DNA of 40,332 nucleotides from Aphanothece hegewaldii CCALA 016 (GCF_003007785.1 NZ_PXOH01000038.1:1-40332); one strand, 5' to 3'; shown: positions 7,098-15,609, counted from the first letter of the stretch. Numbers and translations: made by a program. The notes: a model not told the origin generated them from the letters alone.

Positions 7098-8201
7098 TTA
7101 ACGATTGATTTGATACCGCATTCCGGGTAATTGAATGACTAATCCTAATAATTCTAGTTGTAGCAGAATTCCTGATACTTCTCCTGCATTTAATTGACTT
7201 TGTTGGACGATCATATCAAAAGATGTGGGTGTGGTTGCGATCGCATGGTACACTCTTTCGTATTCAGGTTCTAACTCTGGTGTCGTCACAGGAACGCTGT
7301 CAGTTGTTATCTGAGGAATAGCCCCCAACATCTCCAATAATTCCTCTTCTGTAATGATAACCTCTGCGCCTTGATGAACAAGCCTCAGACAACCTCTAGC
7401 AGAAGCAACATCAGGAGAATTGGGTAAAGTATAGATATCGCGTCCAAATTCATTTGCATAACGCGCTGTAATAAGTGATCCTGATTTTTCGGGGGCTTCT
7501 AAAACCAAGATTGCTCGACTTAAACCTGCAATAATACGATTACGCGCCGGAAAATTATTTTTATCAGGGTGCGTTTGTGCGGGATATTCACTCAAGACTA
7601 AGCCATTTTTCTGAATTTGCTCATACAGTTGACGATGATGATGGGGATAGACGATATCGACACCCGTTCCTAACACAGCTATTGTACGTCCACCCGCATT
7701 GATACAGCTTTGATGCGCTTCCCCGTCTATTCCGGAGGCCATTCCTGAAACGACTGTAAAACCCTGTTTAGCTAATGCGATACTAATTCTTTTCGCCCAT
7801 CTTCGACCATGTTCTGTGGGGTGTCTTGTTCCAACAATACCCACCATCGGCGTTAGTCCCTGATTTTCTCTTAAATCTACCGTTCCTCGATAGTATAAAA
7901 CAGGGGGAGGGCTAGGAATTTCGAGTAACAAACGGGGATAGTCGGGGTCTGCTGGTGTCCAAAATGTGGGGTTTTTCTGGATATGTTGTTCAAAAACTTC
8001 TTGCGGGTTGATTTTCTTCCGATTTTCTACAACAGTATCGATTAATTTCGGTCCAAATCCTTCTATTGCTCTTAATGCTATCTCAGAAGCCGTCCAAGCA
8101 TCGCTGAGTGTATCGAAGTGTTGATAAACTCGTTTTAATAATACTGGCCCAATACCAGGAATTTTCGACCATGCTAACCAATAAGCGCGTTCTTTTGTCA
8201 A
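7098..8201 (-). CDS. dprA: DNA-processing protein DprA
   Basis: The 367-residue protein has an N-terminal helix-hairpin-helix region (KIPGIGPVLLKRVY), then a Rossmann-like DprA core with GTRHPTEHGRRWAKR, VVSGMASGIDGEAH, AVLGTGVDIVYP, ARNRIIAGLS and EKSGSLITARYANEFGR. The C-terminal about 60 residues look like the usual winged-helix domain. DprA loads RecA onto incoming single-stranded DNA during natural transformation. Its start overlaps the stop of the preceding aminotransferase gene by 4 bases (ATGA), so the two are translationally coupled. Length and motifs are complete. Confidence 0.96.
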   Translation of the reverse strand: MTKERAYWLAWSKIPGIGPVLLKRVYQHFDTLSDAWTASEIALRAIEGFGPKLIDTVVENRKKINPQEVFEQHIQKNPTFWTPADPDYPRLLLEIPSPPPVLYYRGTVDLRENQGLTPMVGIVGTRHPTEHGRRWAKRISIALAKQGFTVVSGMASGIDGEAHQSCINAGGRTIAVLGTGVDIVYPHHHRQLYEQIQKNGLVLSEYPAQTHPDKNNFPARNRIIAGLSRAILVLEAPEKSGSLITARYANEFGRDIYTLPNSPDVASARGCLRLVHQGAEVIITEEELLEMLGAIPQITTDSVPVTTPELEPEYERVYHAIATTPTSFDMIVQQSQLNAGEVSGILLQLELLGLVIQLPGMRYQINR

Positions 8202-9388
8202 TTCTGCTCCAGTTTAAGAAATGTTGCGATTCTTTCTATTGCTTTTTCTAGTACATCGGGTTCATGAACTAAGGCAAATCTAACATATCCTTCGCCAGAT
8301 TTCCCAAATCCTGCACCAGGAGAAAGCGCGACACCTGTTTTTTGGATGAGTCGAGTACAAAATTCTACGGAACGTTTTTCCCAAGGATAAGGCAATTTTG
8401 CCCAAATATATAGGGTTGCTGATGGTGTCGGAACTTCCCAACCGATACGACGCAAGGCATTTACAAAAAAATCACGCCGTTTTTGATAGATGGCTATGGT
8501 TTGTTGTACGGAGTCTTGCGGTCCCTGTAATGCTGCGATCGCACCGCTTAAAATCCCTCTATACTGATTAAAATCGACGACAGCTTTAATACGTCGTAAG
8601 GCGCTAATGAGTTGAGCATTTCCCACCGCAAAACCAACTCGAAAACCTCCCATATTATAGGATTTCGAGAATGTATAAAATTCAATGGATACGTCTTTAT
8701 TGGGATCTGCCTGTAGGATAGAAGGTGCAGGGGAATTAGAATCGAAAACGACATCAAAATAAGGGAAGTCGTGAACTAAAACTAACTGATGTTCTCGACA
8801 AAAACTTACGGCTTTTTCAAAAAAGGCTAAGGGTGCGATCGCTGTTGTTGGATTATGAGGATAGCTCAAAACCATCATTTTAGCTTGAGCGAGTACTGGT
8901 GCGGGAATGTCTTCTAAGATGGGTAGAAAGCCATTTTCAGCTAGTATGGGCATCGGATAAATTTGCCCTCCAGCCAAGACGACACCCCCCGCATGGGACG
9001 GATAACCAGGATCGAGGAGTAAAGCAAAGTCTCCAGGATTTAAAATGGCCAAAGGAAGATGAGCGGTTCCTTCTTGAGAACCAATCAAGGATAAAATTTC
9101 CGTTTCTGGCTTGACAAAAATACCAAAACGTGCATAAAACCATTGGGCGGCAGCCGTTCTAAATTCTTGTGTACCTTGATGTAAAAGATAGCCATGAGTC
9201 GTCGGATCGTGTAAGGCGTTTTGTATGGCTTCAATGACATGGGGTGAAGCAGTTAGATCCGATGATCCCAAGGAAAGATCGATAGTTTCAATTCCTGTTT
9301 GTTTAGCTAATGCTTTGGCGCGATCCATATCCGCAAAAACGTTACTACTCAGGGATTGAATGCGGTTAGCCAGTTGAAAAGTAGTCAT
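8198..9388 (-). CDS. Class I/II PLP aminotransferase, LL-diaminopimelate aminotransferase-like
   Basis: The 396-residue fold-type I aminotransferase carries the PLP pocket motifs DPGYPSHAGGVVLAGG, LSYPHNPTTAIAP, VLVHDFPYFDV and the lysine that forms the Schiff base in FYTFSKSYNMGGFRVGFAVG. The C-terminal Arg that binds the substrate carboxylate is probably in YVRFALVHEP. The sequence is close in style to the cyanobacterial enzymes annotated as LL-diaminopimelate aminotransferase, which make LL-DAP for lysine and peptidoglycan. However, the subgroup also includes aspartate and other aminotransferases, so the substrate is not certain. Its ATG overlaps the stop of the upstream thioredoxin-like gene by one base and its end overlaps dprA. 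Confidence 0.85.
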   Translation of the reverse strand: MTTFQLANRIQSLSSNVFADMDRAKALAKQTGIETIDLSLGSSDLTASPHVIEAIQNALHDPTTHGYLLHQGTQEFRTAAAQWFYARFGIFVKPETEILSLIGSQEGTAHLPLAILNPGDFALLLDPGYPSHAGGVVLAGGQIYPMPILAENGFLPILEDIPAPVLAQAKMMVLSYPHNPTTAIAPLAFFEKAVSFCREHQLVLVHDFPYFDVVFDSNSPAPSILQADPNKDVSIEFYTFSKSYNMGGFRVGFAVGNAQLISALRRIKAVVDFNQYRGILSGAIAALQGPQDSVQQTIAIYQKRRDFFVNALRRIGWEVPTPSATLYIWAKLPYPWEKRSVEFCTRLIQKTGVALSPGAGFGKSGEGYVRFALVHEPDVLEKAIERIATFLKLEQN

Positions 9389-9741
9389 TATTTTAAAAAG
9401 GTTTCGACTAAGCTTTGTAGTTGCTGTTTGCCGATCGCTCCTTCTCTAGATTCAATAATTTCTTTATCTTTAATTAGTCTGAGAGCCGGTACACCCTCTA
9501 CCTTACATTTAGCCACAGATTCGGGGTTAGGATCCACTTCTAATTTAACCACCTTAAGGCGATCGCTATAAGTATCCGCGATCCAACTTACAGACGGCGA
9601 TACTAACTTACAGGGGCCACACCAAGAAGCCCAAAAATAGACCAAAACTGGTTGTTCTGTGCGATAAACTTCTTGTTCAAATTCATTATCTGTAATTTCT
9701 AAAACCTTACTCACAATTTTTAGCTCCTCATCATTAATCAT
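9388..9741 (-). CDS. Thioredoxin family protein
   Basis: This 117-residue protein has one thioredoxin fold with the active site WASWCGPCKLVSPSV near residues 37-51, the conserved Asp-Pro stretch KLEVDPNPESVAKCKVEG and the cis-proline VPALRLI. It lacks a signal peptide and membrane helix, so it should be cytoplasmic and reduce disulfides in partner proteins. The first about 12 residues (MINDEELKIVSK) are an extra leader not found in the shortest thioredoxins. A start at a later codon is possible, but no second Met exists before the fold. It is the first gene of the cluster with the aminotransferase, dprA and ureG. An inverted repeat lies just upstream. Confidence 0.92.
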   Translation of the reverse strand: MINDEELKIVSKVLEITDNEFEQEVYRTEQPVLVYFWASWCGPCKLVSPSVSWIADTYSDRLKVVKLEVDPNPESVAKCKVEGVPALRLIKDKEIIESREGAIGKQQLQSLVETFLK

Positions 9742-9747
9742 AACTAA

Positions 9748-9783
9748 AGGGACATCGAGTACAAAATATACCCTTTTGTCCCT
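9748..9783. promoter_or_regulatory. Inverted repeat between vipp1 end and thioredoxin start
   Basis: AGGGACA (9748-9754) and TGTCCCT (9777-9783) are perfect 7-base arms separated by 22 bases. One arm sits only 6 bases upstream of the thioredoxin-like ATG. It may be the vipp1 terminator, an operator, or an RNA hairpin over the ribosome site; there is no T-run that would settle it. Confidence 0.4.
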
Positions 9784-9797
9784 AAAATGCGACTCAT

Positions 9798-10571
9798 TTA
9801 AAGTCCATCAAGCTGTTTCCGTAAATCTTCTAACTCCGCATCAACAGCAGAGTCAGAGACTGGTGTTTTAGTTGGTGTAGTTGCAGAAGGTAAAGCGGCT
9901 TTTGGTTCAGGTGTACCACCCAGTGACGCTTTCAGCATAGCTAATTCATCCTCAACATCGCTACCTGATTCGAGTTGAGCGAATTGTTGTTCAATGCCAA
10001 AACCGCCTAATTCACCGAGAGCTTGAGATTTAGCCTCTTGTTGTAAGACTTTTTCTTCCATGCGCTCAAAAGCCGACATCGCGTTACCTGTATCGATCCC
10101 GCCAATGGTTTTTTGGAGTTCTTCGTTAGCTTTTGCCGCTTTAGAACGAGCCACCAACATATTTTTCTTGGTTTTCGCTTCCGAAATTTTGCTTTCTAAA
10201 GCAATGAGGTTTTTTCTGAGGGTATCTACGGTAACAGTTTGTCCATCAAGCTGTTGTTTGAGAACGGTTGCTGTCTCACCATAAGATTTCTTTCGTTTGA
10301 GGGCTTCTCTGGCGAGGCTTTCGTCACCTTTAGAAAGAGCTAATTTAGCCCGTTGTTCCCATTTAACCGATTCAGATTGTTCTTTTGTATATCTTTGTTC
10401 CGTTTGTCTTTGCTCGGCGATCGCTCGTGCGACGGCTTGGCGTAACTGTACGAGATCTTCCTGCATATCTAGTACAGCTTGTTCGAGGATCTTTTCTGGA
10501 TCTTCGGCTTTACTAACCATGTCATTAAGATTGGCTCGAACAACTCGGTTTAGGCGATCAAATAATCCCAT
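9798..10571 (-). CDS. vipp1: Vipp1 / IM30, ESCRT-III-like thylakoid membrane protein
   Basis: The 257-residue PspA/IM30 protein begins MGLFDRLNRVVRANLNDMVS, the amphipathic membrane-binding helix of the family, followed by a long coiled coil (EKILEQAVLDMQEDLVQLRQ and onward) to about residue 215. A C-terminal extension with a Pro/Thr-rich linker ends in a predicted helix, VDAELEDLRKQLDGL. This extension separates Vipp1 from bacterial PspA. Vipp1 forms large rings and rods that maintain thylakoid membranes. It lies between ftsZ and the thioredoxin gene on the same strand, with gaps of 193 and 56 bases, so it may have its own promoter. Identification is firm; a second PspA paralogue elsewhere in the genome cannot be excluded. 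Confidence 0.95.
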   Translation of the reverse strand: MGLFDRLNRVVRANLNDMVSKAEDPEKILEQAVLDMQEDLVQLRQAVARAIAEQRQTEQRYTKEQSESVKWEQRAKLALSKGDESLAREALKRKKSYGETATVLKQQLDGQTVTVDTLRKNLIALESKISEAKTKKNMLVARSKAAKANEELQKTIGGIDTGNAMSAFERMEEKVLQQEAKSQALGELGGFGIEQQFAQLESGSDVEDELAMLKASLGGTPEPKAALPSATTPTKTPVSDSAVDAELEDLRKQLDGL

Positions 10572-10764
10572 GACGCTTCTTATCCTTTTGTTAGAATCGA
10601 CAAGTCAATTTATGGCTTTAGACTGGGGCGCATTAGCCTACTTTATTAAAATTTTAATAGAGATGCCCCATAACTCTATCTTTTCTAGTGTAATCTAAGC
10701 TGCGATGTCCGTCGCTATTGGGATTGTTTGATCAAGAAAAAGTGACCCTTGGAGTCATCTTAAT

Positions 10765-12024
10765 TTATCTTCCTCTGGGAAACCGTCGCTGTTCAAGGAA
10801 AGGAGGTAACTTGGTCATTGAGCGATCGTTTTCTGGAGGTGCGGGAGCATTTTGAGTTGTCGTCGGCGGGGTTACGGTTTGATTAATATTGGGGGTAATT
10901 ACACGATTCATTGACTCTGAGGAAAAACCCGTTGCAATGACTGTAATTCTGATTTCCCCTTGCATCCGCTCATCAATGACCGCACCAAAAATGATATTAG
11001 CATTGGGATCAACGACTTCATAGATGGTTTCAGCGGCCGCGTTTACTTCATGTAAGGTTAAATCGTTGCCACCCGTGATGTTTAAAACTACGCCTTTAGC
11101 ACCTGCGATCGAAGATTCTAATAAAGGTGAAGAAATTGCGGCTGTCGCGCCTTCTTTCGCTCTAGATTTGCCCGAACTGATACCAATTCCCATCAATGCT
11201 GATCCCGCATCGGCCATTACTGCCCGTACATCGGCAAAATCGACATTTACCAGTCCTGGGATGGTAATAATATCCGATATCCCTTGTACCCCTTGTCTGA
11301 GTACATCATCGGCGATGCGGAAAGCTTCTTGTAATGGGGTTTCTTGGGGAATGACTGCTAATAGCTGATTGTTGGGAATAATAATTAGGGTATCGACACG
11401 ACTTTGTAAACTGCCGACTCCTTCATCTGCTTGATTTGTTCGACGACGACCCTCAAAGGTAAAAGGACGAGTGACGACTCCGACGGTTAGACAGCCCATT
11501 TCTTTAGCAACTTCTGCTACGATGGGGGCGGCTCCCGTTCCTGTTCCACCACCCATTCCCGCCGTAATGAACACTAAATCTGTATTTTCTAGGGCGTGAG
11601 CGATTTCATCCCGTGATTCTTCGGCTGCTTTTTGTCCAATGGCTGGGTTTCCACCTGCACCTAGTCCTCGTGTGAGCTTTTGTCCGATTTGAAGACGTTG
11701 CGGGGCGGCTGAATTAGATAAGGCTTGAGCGTCGGTGTTGATCGCCCAAAATTCAATTCCTGTCAATCCACTATCAATCATTCGGTTGACGGCATTACAT
11801 CCCCCACCGCCTACGCCAATGACTTTGATTTTGGCTACGTTAGACGGCACGATTTTATTACTCCTAGTTTCTTCTCTAGGTGGTCTGACGACATCATTCA
11901 TATTGGGTATCTGTAACCCGGCATTGTTTAAAGTAAGATAATTATCAACGTTTGCAGACATTTTGCTCAGATCTGAGCTATCTGAACTAGGTCGGTTATG
12001 ATTGGATTCATTATTTAGTGTCAT
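10765..12024 (-). CDS. ftsZ: Cell division GTPase FtsZ
   Basis: The 419-residue tubulin homologue has an N-terminal extension of about 62 residues, rich in Ser and Asn, before KIKVIGVGGGGCNAVNRM. The tubulin signature GGGTGTGAAP lies at residues 158-167, and the T7-loop region NVDFADVRAVM is present for GTP hydrolysis across the polymer. The tail is a Pro/Thr/Asn-rich linker and the conserved C-terminal peptide LPPFLEQRRFPRGR, which recruits membrane anchors. It polymerises into the Z-ring at mid-cell. ftsQ lies 193 bases upstream on the same strand. The long N-terminal extension is common among cyanobacterial FtsZ proteins. Start ATG 12024 keeps the full extension; MSANVDNY at codon 22 is an alternative. 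Confidence 0.97.
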   Translation of the reverse strand: MTLNNESNHNRPSSDSSDLSKMSANVDNYLTLNNAGLQIPNMNDVVRPPREETRSNKIVPSNVAKIKVIGVGGGGCNAVNRMIDSGLTGIEFWAINTDAQALSNSAAPQRLQIGQKLTRGLGAGGNPAIGQKAAEESRDEIAHALENTDLVFITAGMGGGTGTGAAPIVAEVAKEMGCLTVGVVTRPFTFEGRRRTNQADEGVGSLQSRVDTLIIIPNNQLLAVIPQETPLQEAFRIADDVLRQGVQGISDIITIPGLVNVDFADVRAVMADAGSALMGIGISSGKSRAKEGATAAISSPLLESSIAGAKGVVLNITGGNDLTLHEVNAAAETIYEVVDPNANIIFGAVIDERMQGEIRITVIATGFSSESMNRVITPNINQTVTPPTTTQNAPAPPENDRSMTKLPPFLEQRRFPRGR

Positions 12025-12217
12025 TGTAAGTGGAACGGGTTTCTTTGCAATTCTATTACTATATGGTTCATTAAAGTTAATTTATTTACATTATCACTAA
12101 TATTATGTTATGTCTAAAACTGATGCCATTATTTTATTTTTCAATGATCATCAGTTTGGATGATGATATTGATGGATTTTGGTATGTCTTTACTATCCAA
12201 TTAAAAGTAATAAGCGG

Positions 12218-13033
12218 TTATTCTTTTTTAACTAGAGAATTAAGTGATTGACTCTTGGGTTGTTGTTTGAGTTGAACAACTGGAGAGTCGGGGTTACTTA
12301 CATCAATATAGACAATTTGACTCTTGGGAATTTGTTCGGACAAATGACGCATTTTTCCTAAAATTGATAGTTTTTTGGCTAGTTGAGTTGTGTAATCTCC
12401 AAGGTGAACGTTTCCTAATTCAGTAACCAGTACAAGATTACTGTAATCTTGCCAATCAATAGCAAAGATTTGAAGGGGAAAATCGTGAATTAATGGATAA
12501 AGTTGGAGCCAGTAATTACGATAATTAGGATTATAACCAAGTACTTTGAGAGTAGGTGTTTTAAAGCCTTTTTGGTTTAAATTATAAAATTTTTGCGGTA
12601 TGAAAACTCCTTCCTCATCAAGATAGCCCCATGCTCGGTTAGAAGAGGCAACCGCAATGGGTTGTCTTTCTTTAACTTCTATGACGATTTTTGGTGGAAA
12701 TAGATGACGTGTGACAAGCGCTCTAGCAACGGGCGGTTTGTTTTCCAGTTGTTGGCTTAATTGATGGGTGGGAAGTCGCCAAAGGGACTGGGGATATGAT
12801 AGTAATAAAAGCGATCGTAGCGTCTTTTGTGACATGAGTTGTAGCCCTTTGACTTCAACTTGACTATCTTTTTCAATCTTCCAAGTCGATAGGGTCATCA
12901 TCCAACCTACACCACCAGCTAAACACATCAGAAAAAAAAAGCGCCAGATAGCTTGGCCTGTTTTGAGTCGTCGTTGACCCACTAGAGCAGACCGTTGATC
13001 TTTAAGAGAATCAGAAGATACAGAAATCGTCAT
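12218..13033 (-). CDS. ftsQ: Cell division protein FtsQ/DivIB family (POTRA)
   Basis: The 271-residue protein has a cytoplasmic tail of about 28 residues, one membrane helix (about 30-47, FFFLMCLAGGVGWMMTL) and a periplasmic part beginning with a POTRA-like domain (VEVKGLQLMSQKTLRSLL up to PPKIVIEVKERQPIAVA). A FtsQ-type C-terminal domain follows. FtsQ links the Z-ring to the septal peptidoglycan enzymes. The place immediately upstream of ftsZ is the usual cyanobacterial arrangement. Sequence conservation in FtsQ is low, but the ERQPIA motif, topology and location agree. It is divergent from the Ctp protease gene. Confidence 0.9.
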   Translation of the reverse strand: MTISVSSDSLKDQRSALVGQRRLKTGQAIWRFFFLMCLAGGVGWMMTLSTWKIEKDSQVEVKGLQLMSQKTLRSLLLLSYPQSLWRLPTHQLSQQLENKPPVARALVTRHLFPPKIVIEVKERQPIAVASSNRAWGYLDEEGVFIPQKFYNLNQKGFKTPTLKVLGYNPNYRNYWLQLYPLIHDFPLQIFAIDWQDYSNLVLVTELGNVHLGDYTTQLAKKLSILGKMRHLSEQIPKSQIVYIDVSNPDSPVVQLKQQPKSQSLNSLVKKE

Positions 13034-13336
13034 GAACTAAACTAACAAGCCTCAAAATCTTGATGCAATCTTTGCTCTAGATGTTCCATCCTTTCTGAAA
13101 AATCGAGCCATGAGTTTATCGATCTCGTTTCAATTAGATTGATTTCGATGTTATAAATGTATTAACCGATTATTGATTTTTTCTCAACTGCTTCATCCGG
13201 CACGAGAGGCGCTTATTTAGACCCGAAGTTTATCAACTCAAAACCTATCAACCCAAAACCTTAAGGGCTGCAATAGTTGTGCGGTAGTGTTAACGTTGTT
13301 AAATATAGCAGTTTTTTATCAACATTCTCTAAGCCT

Positions 13337-14635
13337 ATGGTCATGACAAAACGGGGTTTGGTTCTGGGTGCAACGGCAGTTGTATTAACGACTGTGGCTG
13401 TCACTGGGGCAGGAATGCGACTCTCTCAAAGTCAAGCTTTTTTTCAAGAAAGTCCCAAAGAGTTGATAGATGAAGTTTGGCAGATTATTGACCGAACCTA
13501 TTTGGATGGAACTTATAATAAAAACGATTGGCGCTCAGTTCGTAGTGAATATCTAGATCGCTCCTATGCCGACGAAAAGGAAGCCTACAAAGCGATTCGA
13601 GAAATGTTAGAAAAGCTAGGTGATCCATATACTCGTTTTATGGACCCTTCGGAGTTTAAAAATATGCAAATCGATACCTCTGGCGAATTATCAGGGGTGG
13701 GGATTCAAATTACGAAAGATGAAAAAACTAAGCAACTGGTTGTCGTTTCTCCCATTGAAGATACACCAGCTTTTAAAGCGGGAATTTTAGCTCAAGATAT
13801 TATTGTCAAAATTGATGGTAAATCGACTGAAGGAATGGAGCTAGAAGACGCGGTTAATATGATTCGCGGGAAAGTGGGTACTAAGGTCACGCTGACGATT
13901 CAACGAAAATCTCAAAACACTGACTACACGCTGACTCGCAGCAAAATTGAAATTCATCCCGTACGCTCTCACATCGAAACGTCTCCCGTCGGCAAGGTTG
14001 GCTATATTCGACTCAATCAATTTAGCGCCCAAGCTGGACAAGAAATGCGCGATACCATTACTAAGTTAGAATCTCAAGGCGTTCAAGGTTATATTTTAGA
14101 TCTTCGTTCTAACCCCGGTGGACTTCTCTACTCTAGTGTGGAAATTGCTCGGATGTGGATTGATGATGGCGTAATTGTCTCAACGGTCGATCGCAAAGGG
14201 GTAGTCGAGCGACAACGGGCTAATAATCGCGCTTTAACAGATAAACCTTTAGTGGTTTTGGTCGATGGCGGTTCAGCTAGTGCCAGTGAAATTCTCTCAG
14301 GTGCTTTGCAGGATCATCATCGGGCTGAATTGGTCGGAACAAAAACCTTTGGTAAAGGTCTGGTACAATCAGTCCGTAGTCTTGGTGATGGTTCGGGTTT
14401 AGCTGTGACGATCGCTAAATATTTGACCCCCAATGGACGCGATATCAATAAGGAAGGTATTCCGCCTGATATCGAAGTAACTTTAACCGAAGATGATCGC
14501 AAAGCCTTACAACAAGATCGCAATAAGATTGGGACTTTTGCTGATCCCCAATTTGCTAAAGCGTTTGAGGTTCTTAAACCCGAAATTGCTAATTATCAAA
14601 AAAGTCCTGGAAATCAAGCCACTACTACCAAATAA
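13337..14635 (+). CDS. Carboxyl-terminal processing protease (S41, CtpB/CtpC type)
   Basis: The chosen start (ATG 13337, MVMTKRGLVLGATAVVLT) gives 432 residues; the longer frame would need a TTG at 13277. The N-terminus is a signal or anchor helix. After a helical region comes a PDZ domain (LSGVGIQITKDE to GTKVTLTIQR) and the S41 protease domain with VGYIRLNQFS, LDLRSNPGGLL, the nucleophile Ser in DGGSASASEILSGALQ and the general-base Lys in TKTFGKGLVQS. Ctp proteases cut substrates at the C-terminus; CtpA matures D1. This sequence resembles the CtpB/CtpC group more than CtpA, from memory of their N-termini. It acts in the periplasm or thylakoid lumen. Two 15-base tandem duplications flank the gene. 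Confidence 0.92.
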   Translation: MVMTKRGLVLGATAVVLTTVAVTGAGMRLSQSQAFFQESPKELIDEVWQIIDRTYLDGTYNKNDWRSVRSEYLDRSYADEKEAYKAIREMLEKLGDPYTRFMDPSEFKNMQIDTSGELSGVGIQITKDEKTKQLVVVSPIEDTPAFKAGILAQDIIVKIDGKSTEGMELEDAVNMIRGKVGTKVTLTIQRKSQNTDYTLTRSKIEIHPVRSHIETSPVGKVGYIRLNQFSAQAGQEMRDTITKLESQGVQGYILDLRSNPGGLLYSSVEIARMWIDDGVIVSTVDRKGVVERQRANNRALTDKPLVVLVDGGSASASEILSGALQDHHRAELVGTKTFGKGLVQSVRSLGDGSGLAVTIAKYLTPNGRDINKEGIPPDIEVTLTEDDRKALQQDRNKIGTFADPQFAKAFEVLKPEIANYQKSPGNQATTTK

Positions 14636-14663
14636 AACAAGACCAAATAAAACAAGACAACTC

Positions 14664-14684
14664 AGGAGAGGATCACCTCTCCTT
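14664..14684. terminator. Hairpin between convergent genes, possibly bidirectional terminator
   Basis: AGGAGAGG (14664-14671) and CCTCTCCT (14676-14683) form a perfect 8-bp stem with a 4-base loop ATCA. It stands between the end of the Ctp gene and the end of the convergent small gene at 14686. No long T-run follows on either strand, so it is a plausible but weak terminator. Confidence 0.5.
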
Positions 14685-14685
14685 A

Positions 14686-14868
14686 CTACTGAGGCTGACA
14701 TTTGCCTGAGCGAATTAATCCAACTCGTCGGGCGATCGCGTCCTCGTGAGAGGGAAATGGCCCCCACCACTTTTCCTCAGTTGGTGTCTGTTCGGTCCCT
14801 AATTCCACAATTTGACAAGAGCCATTTTCTTTCTTGACAATATACCAAGTATGTGTATTATCACTCAT
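14686..14868 (-). CDS. Conserved 60-residue cyanobacterial protein of unknown function
   Basis: The protein reads as a compact small domain with TWYIVKKENGSCQIVELG, EKWWGPFPSHEDAIARRVGL and the end IRSGKCQPQ. The C-terminal motif ending in GKCQPQ is one I associate with a small conserved cyanobacterial family without known function. Two Cys and several Trp are notable. It seems soluble. Its ATG (complement of 14866-14868) overlaps the ATG of the divergent gene at 14867 by two bases, so upstream signals must lie inside the neighbouring gene. No later Met exists in the frame. Confidence 0.75.
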   Translation of the reverse strand: MSDNTHTWYIVKKENGSCQIVELGTEQTPTEEKWWGPFPSHEDAIARRVGLIRSGKCQPQ

Positions 14869-15241
14869 GACTGAATCTGATCCTAACTTTGAACAAAAGG
14901 TTCAACGCCTTCATCAACTGACAGTTTGGAGTCGCTGGCTATTTGTGTTAGCTTGTTGGCTGATTCTAGCCCCTTTTGGTCTGTGGAACCTCCGCCCTGA
15001 GATAGAATTAATCAGAGAACACTTTACATGGACGGCGGTTCGTTTTGGACTCGCTTATCATCTATTTTCAGCCTTGAGCTTATCTTTTTGTGTTGGCATT
15101 ACTGCCGCAGTTTTAGTCTGGCAAAGCCGCAATATTTTACAAGGTTTGCCCAGACACGAAAAACAACAACTTGAAAAACGGGTTGAAAAAATTCAAGCAA
15201 TTGGCCCTCGTCATCCCCTATGGCGTTGGCTAAATCAGTAA
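14867..15241 (+). CDS. Conserved two-helix membrane protein of unknown function
   Basis: The 124-residue protein starts MTESDPNFEQKVQRLHQLTV, then has two strong hydrophobic segments (about residues 25-45, WLFVLACWLILAPFGLW, and about 68-90, LFSALSLSFCVGITAAVLVW), with a basic C-terminal tail. It should sit in a membrane with both ends in the cytoplasm. I do not recognise a named domain, but it looks like a conserved cyanobacterial protein. A more upstream ATG at 14834 is in frame; the internal ATG fits better because it shortens the overlap with the divergent gene. The TAA stop at 15239-15241 lies within a heptad repeat. Confidence 0.75.
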   Translation: MTESDPNFEQKVQRLHQLTVWSRWLFVLACWLILAPFGLWNLRPEIELIREHFTWTAVRFGLAYHLFSALSLSFCVGITAAVLVWQSRNILQGLPRHEKQQLEKRVEKIQAIGPRHPLWRWLNQ

Positions 15242-15260
15242 TCAGTCATCAGTCATCAGT
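15235..15260. repeat. Short tandem heptad repeat (STRR), left block
   Basis: The stretch TCAGTAATCAGTCATCAGTC and the following bases repeat every 7 bases with the core CAGT. The opposite-orientation block at 15321-15360 is close to its reverse complement. It supplies the TAA stop of the gene ending at 15241. Confidence 0.8.
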
Positions 15261-15320
15261 GTTGAACCAGTTAATTGTCTCTAGTCCCGACTGAGAACTA
15301 TTAACTTGTTTTTTCCTTAC

Positions 15321-15360
15321 TGTTCACTGTTCACTGATTACTGATTACTGTTTACTGTTA
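15321..15360. repeat. Short tandem heptad repeat (STRR), right block
   Basis: Five and a half heptads of the form GTTCACT/GATTACT/GTTTACT run to the psb30 stop. Read on the other strand they give CAGTAATCAGTAATCAGT, nearly the left block, so the two could pair as a long stem around 15261-15320. The TAA stop of psb30 (15358-15360) is inside the block. Confidence 0.8.
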
Positions 15361-15477
15361 CAGATCGCCACCCCGTAAAAAAAGCAAAAAGACGACGGCA
15401 GGCCCAGCTAACATGATAAGAGCAACAAAAGTTAATTGAAAAATGGGTTCTAAATTTAAGGCTGCGAGTAACTCCAT
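15358..15477 (-). CDS. psb30: Photosystem II subunit Psb30 (Ycf12)
   Basis: This 39-residue single-helix protein reads MELLAALNLEPIFQLTFVAL followed by IMLAGPAVVFLLFLRGGDL. The pattern of a short N-terminus, IFQLT, ALI, LAGPAVV and the ending RGGDL is the Psb30/Ycf12 signature. It is a small photosystem II subunit near cytochrome b559 in the thylakoid membrane. A good Shine-Dalgarno (AGGAGA) lies 5 bases before the ATG. It is transcribed from its own upstream region, divergently from the YkgJ-like gene. Its stop codon is contributed by the heptad repeat. Confidence 0.93.
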   Translation of the reverse strand: MELLAALNLEPIFQLTFVALIMLAGPAVVFLLFLRGGDL

Positions 15478-15609
15478 ATTGTCTCCTGACGCTATCCCGA
15501 TCATGGGTTATATATTAAAAAACCAATGTCTATCATACCGAAGAAGCTTCACTGCTTTTTCAGTAATGACATAAAAATCTATGAAGTTTTATTACAAAAC
15601 TAAAAAATT

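Noticed and set aside
12139..12170. Inverted repeat ATCATC/GATGAT between ftsZ and ftsQ
   Set aside because: Only six bases pair and trinucleotide repeats are frequent in AT-rich DNA; too weak to call.
13277..13336. 20-residue N-terminal extension of the Ctp protease
   Set aside because: It requires a TTG start; the ATG at 13337 directly precedes the signal helix as in homologues.
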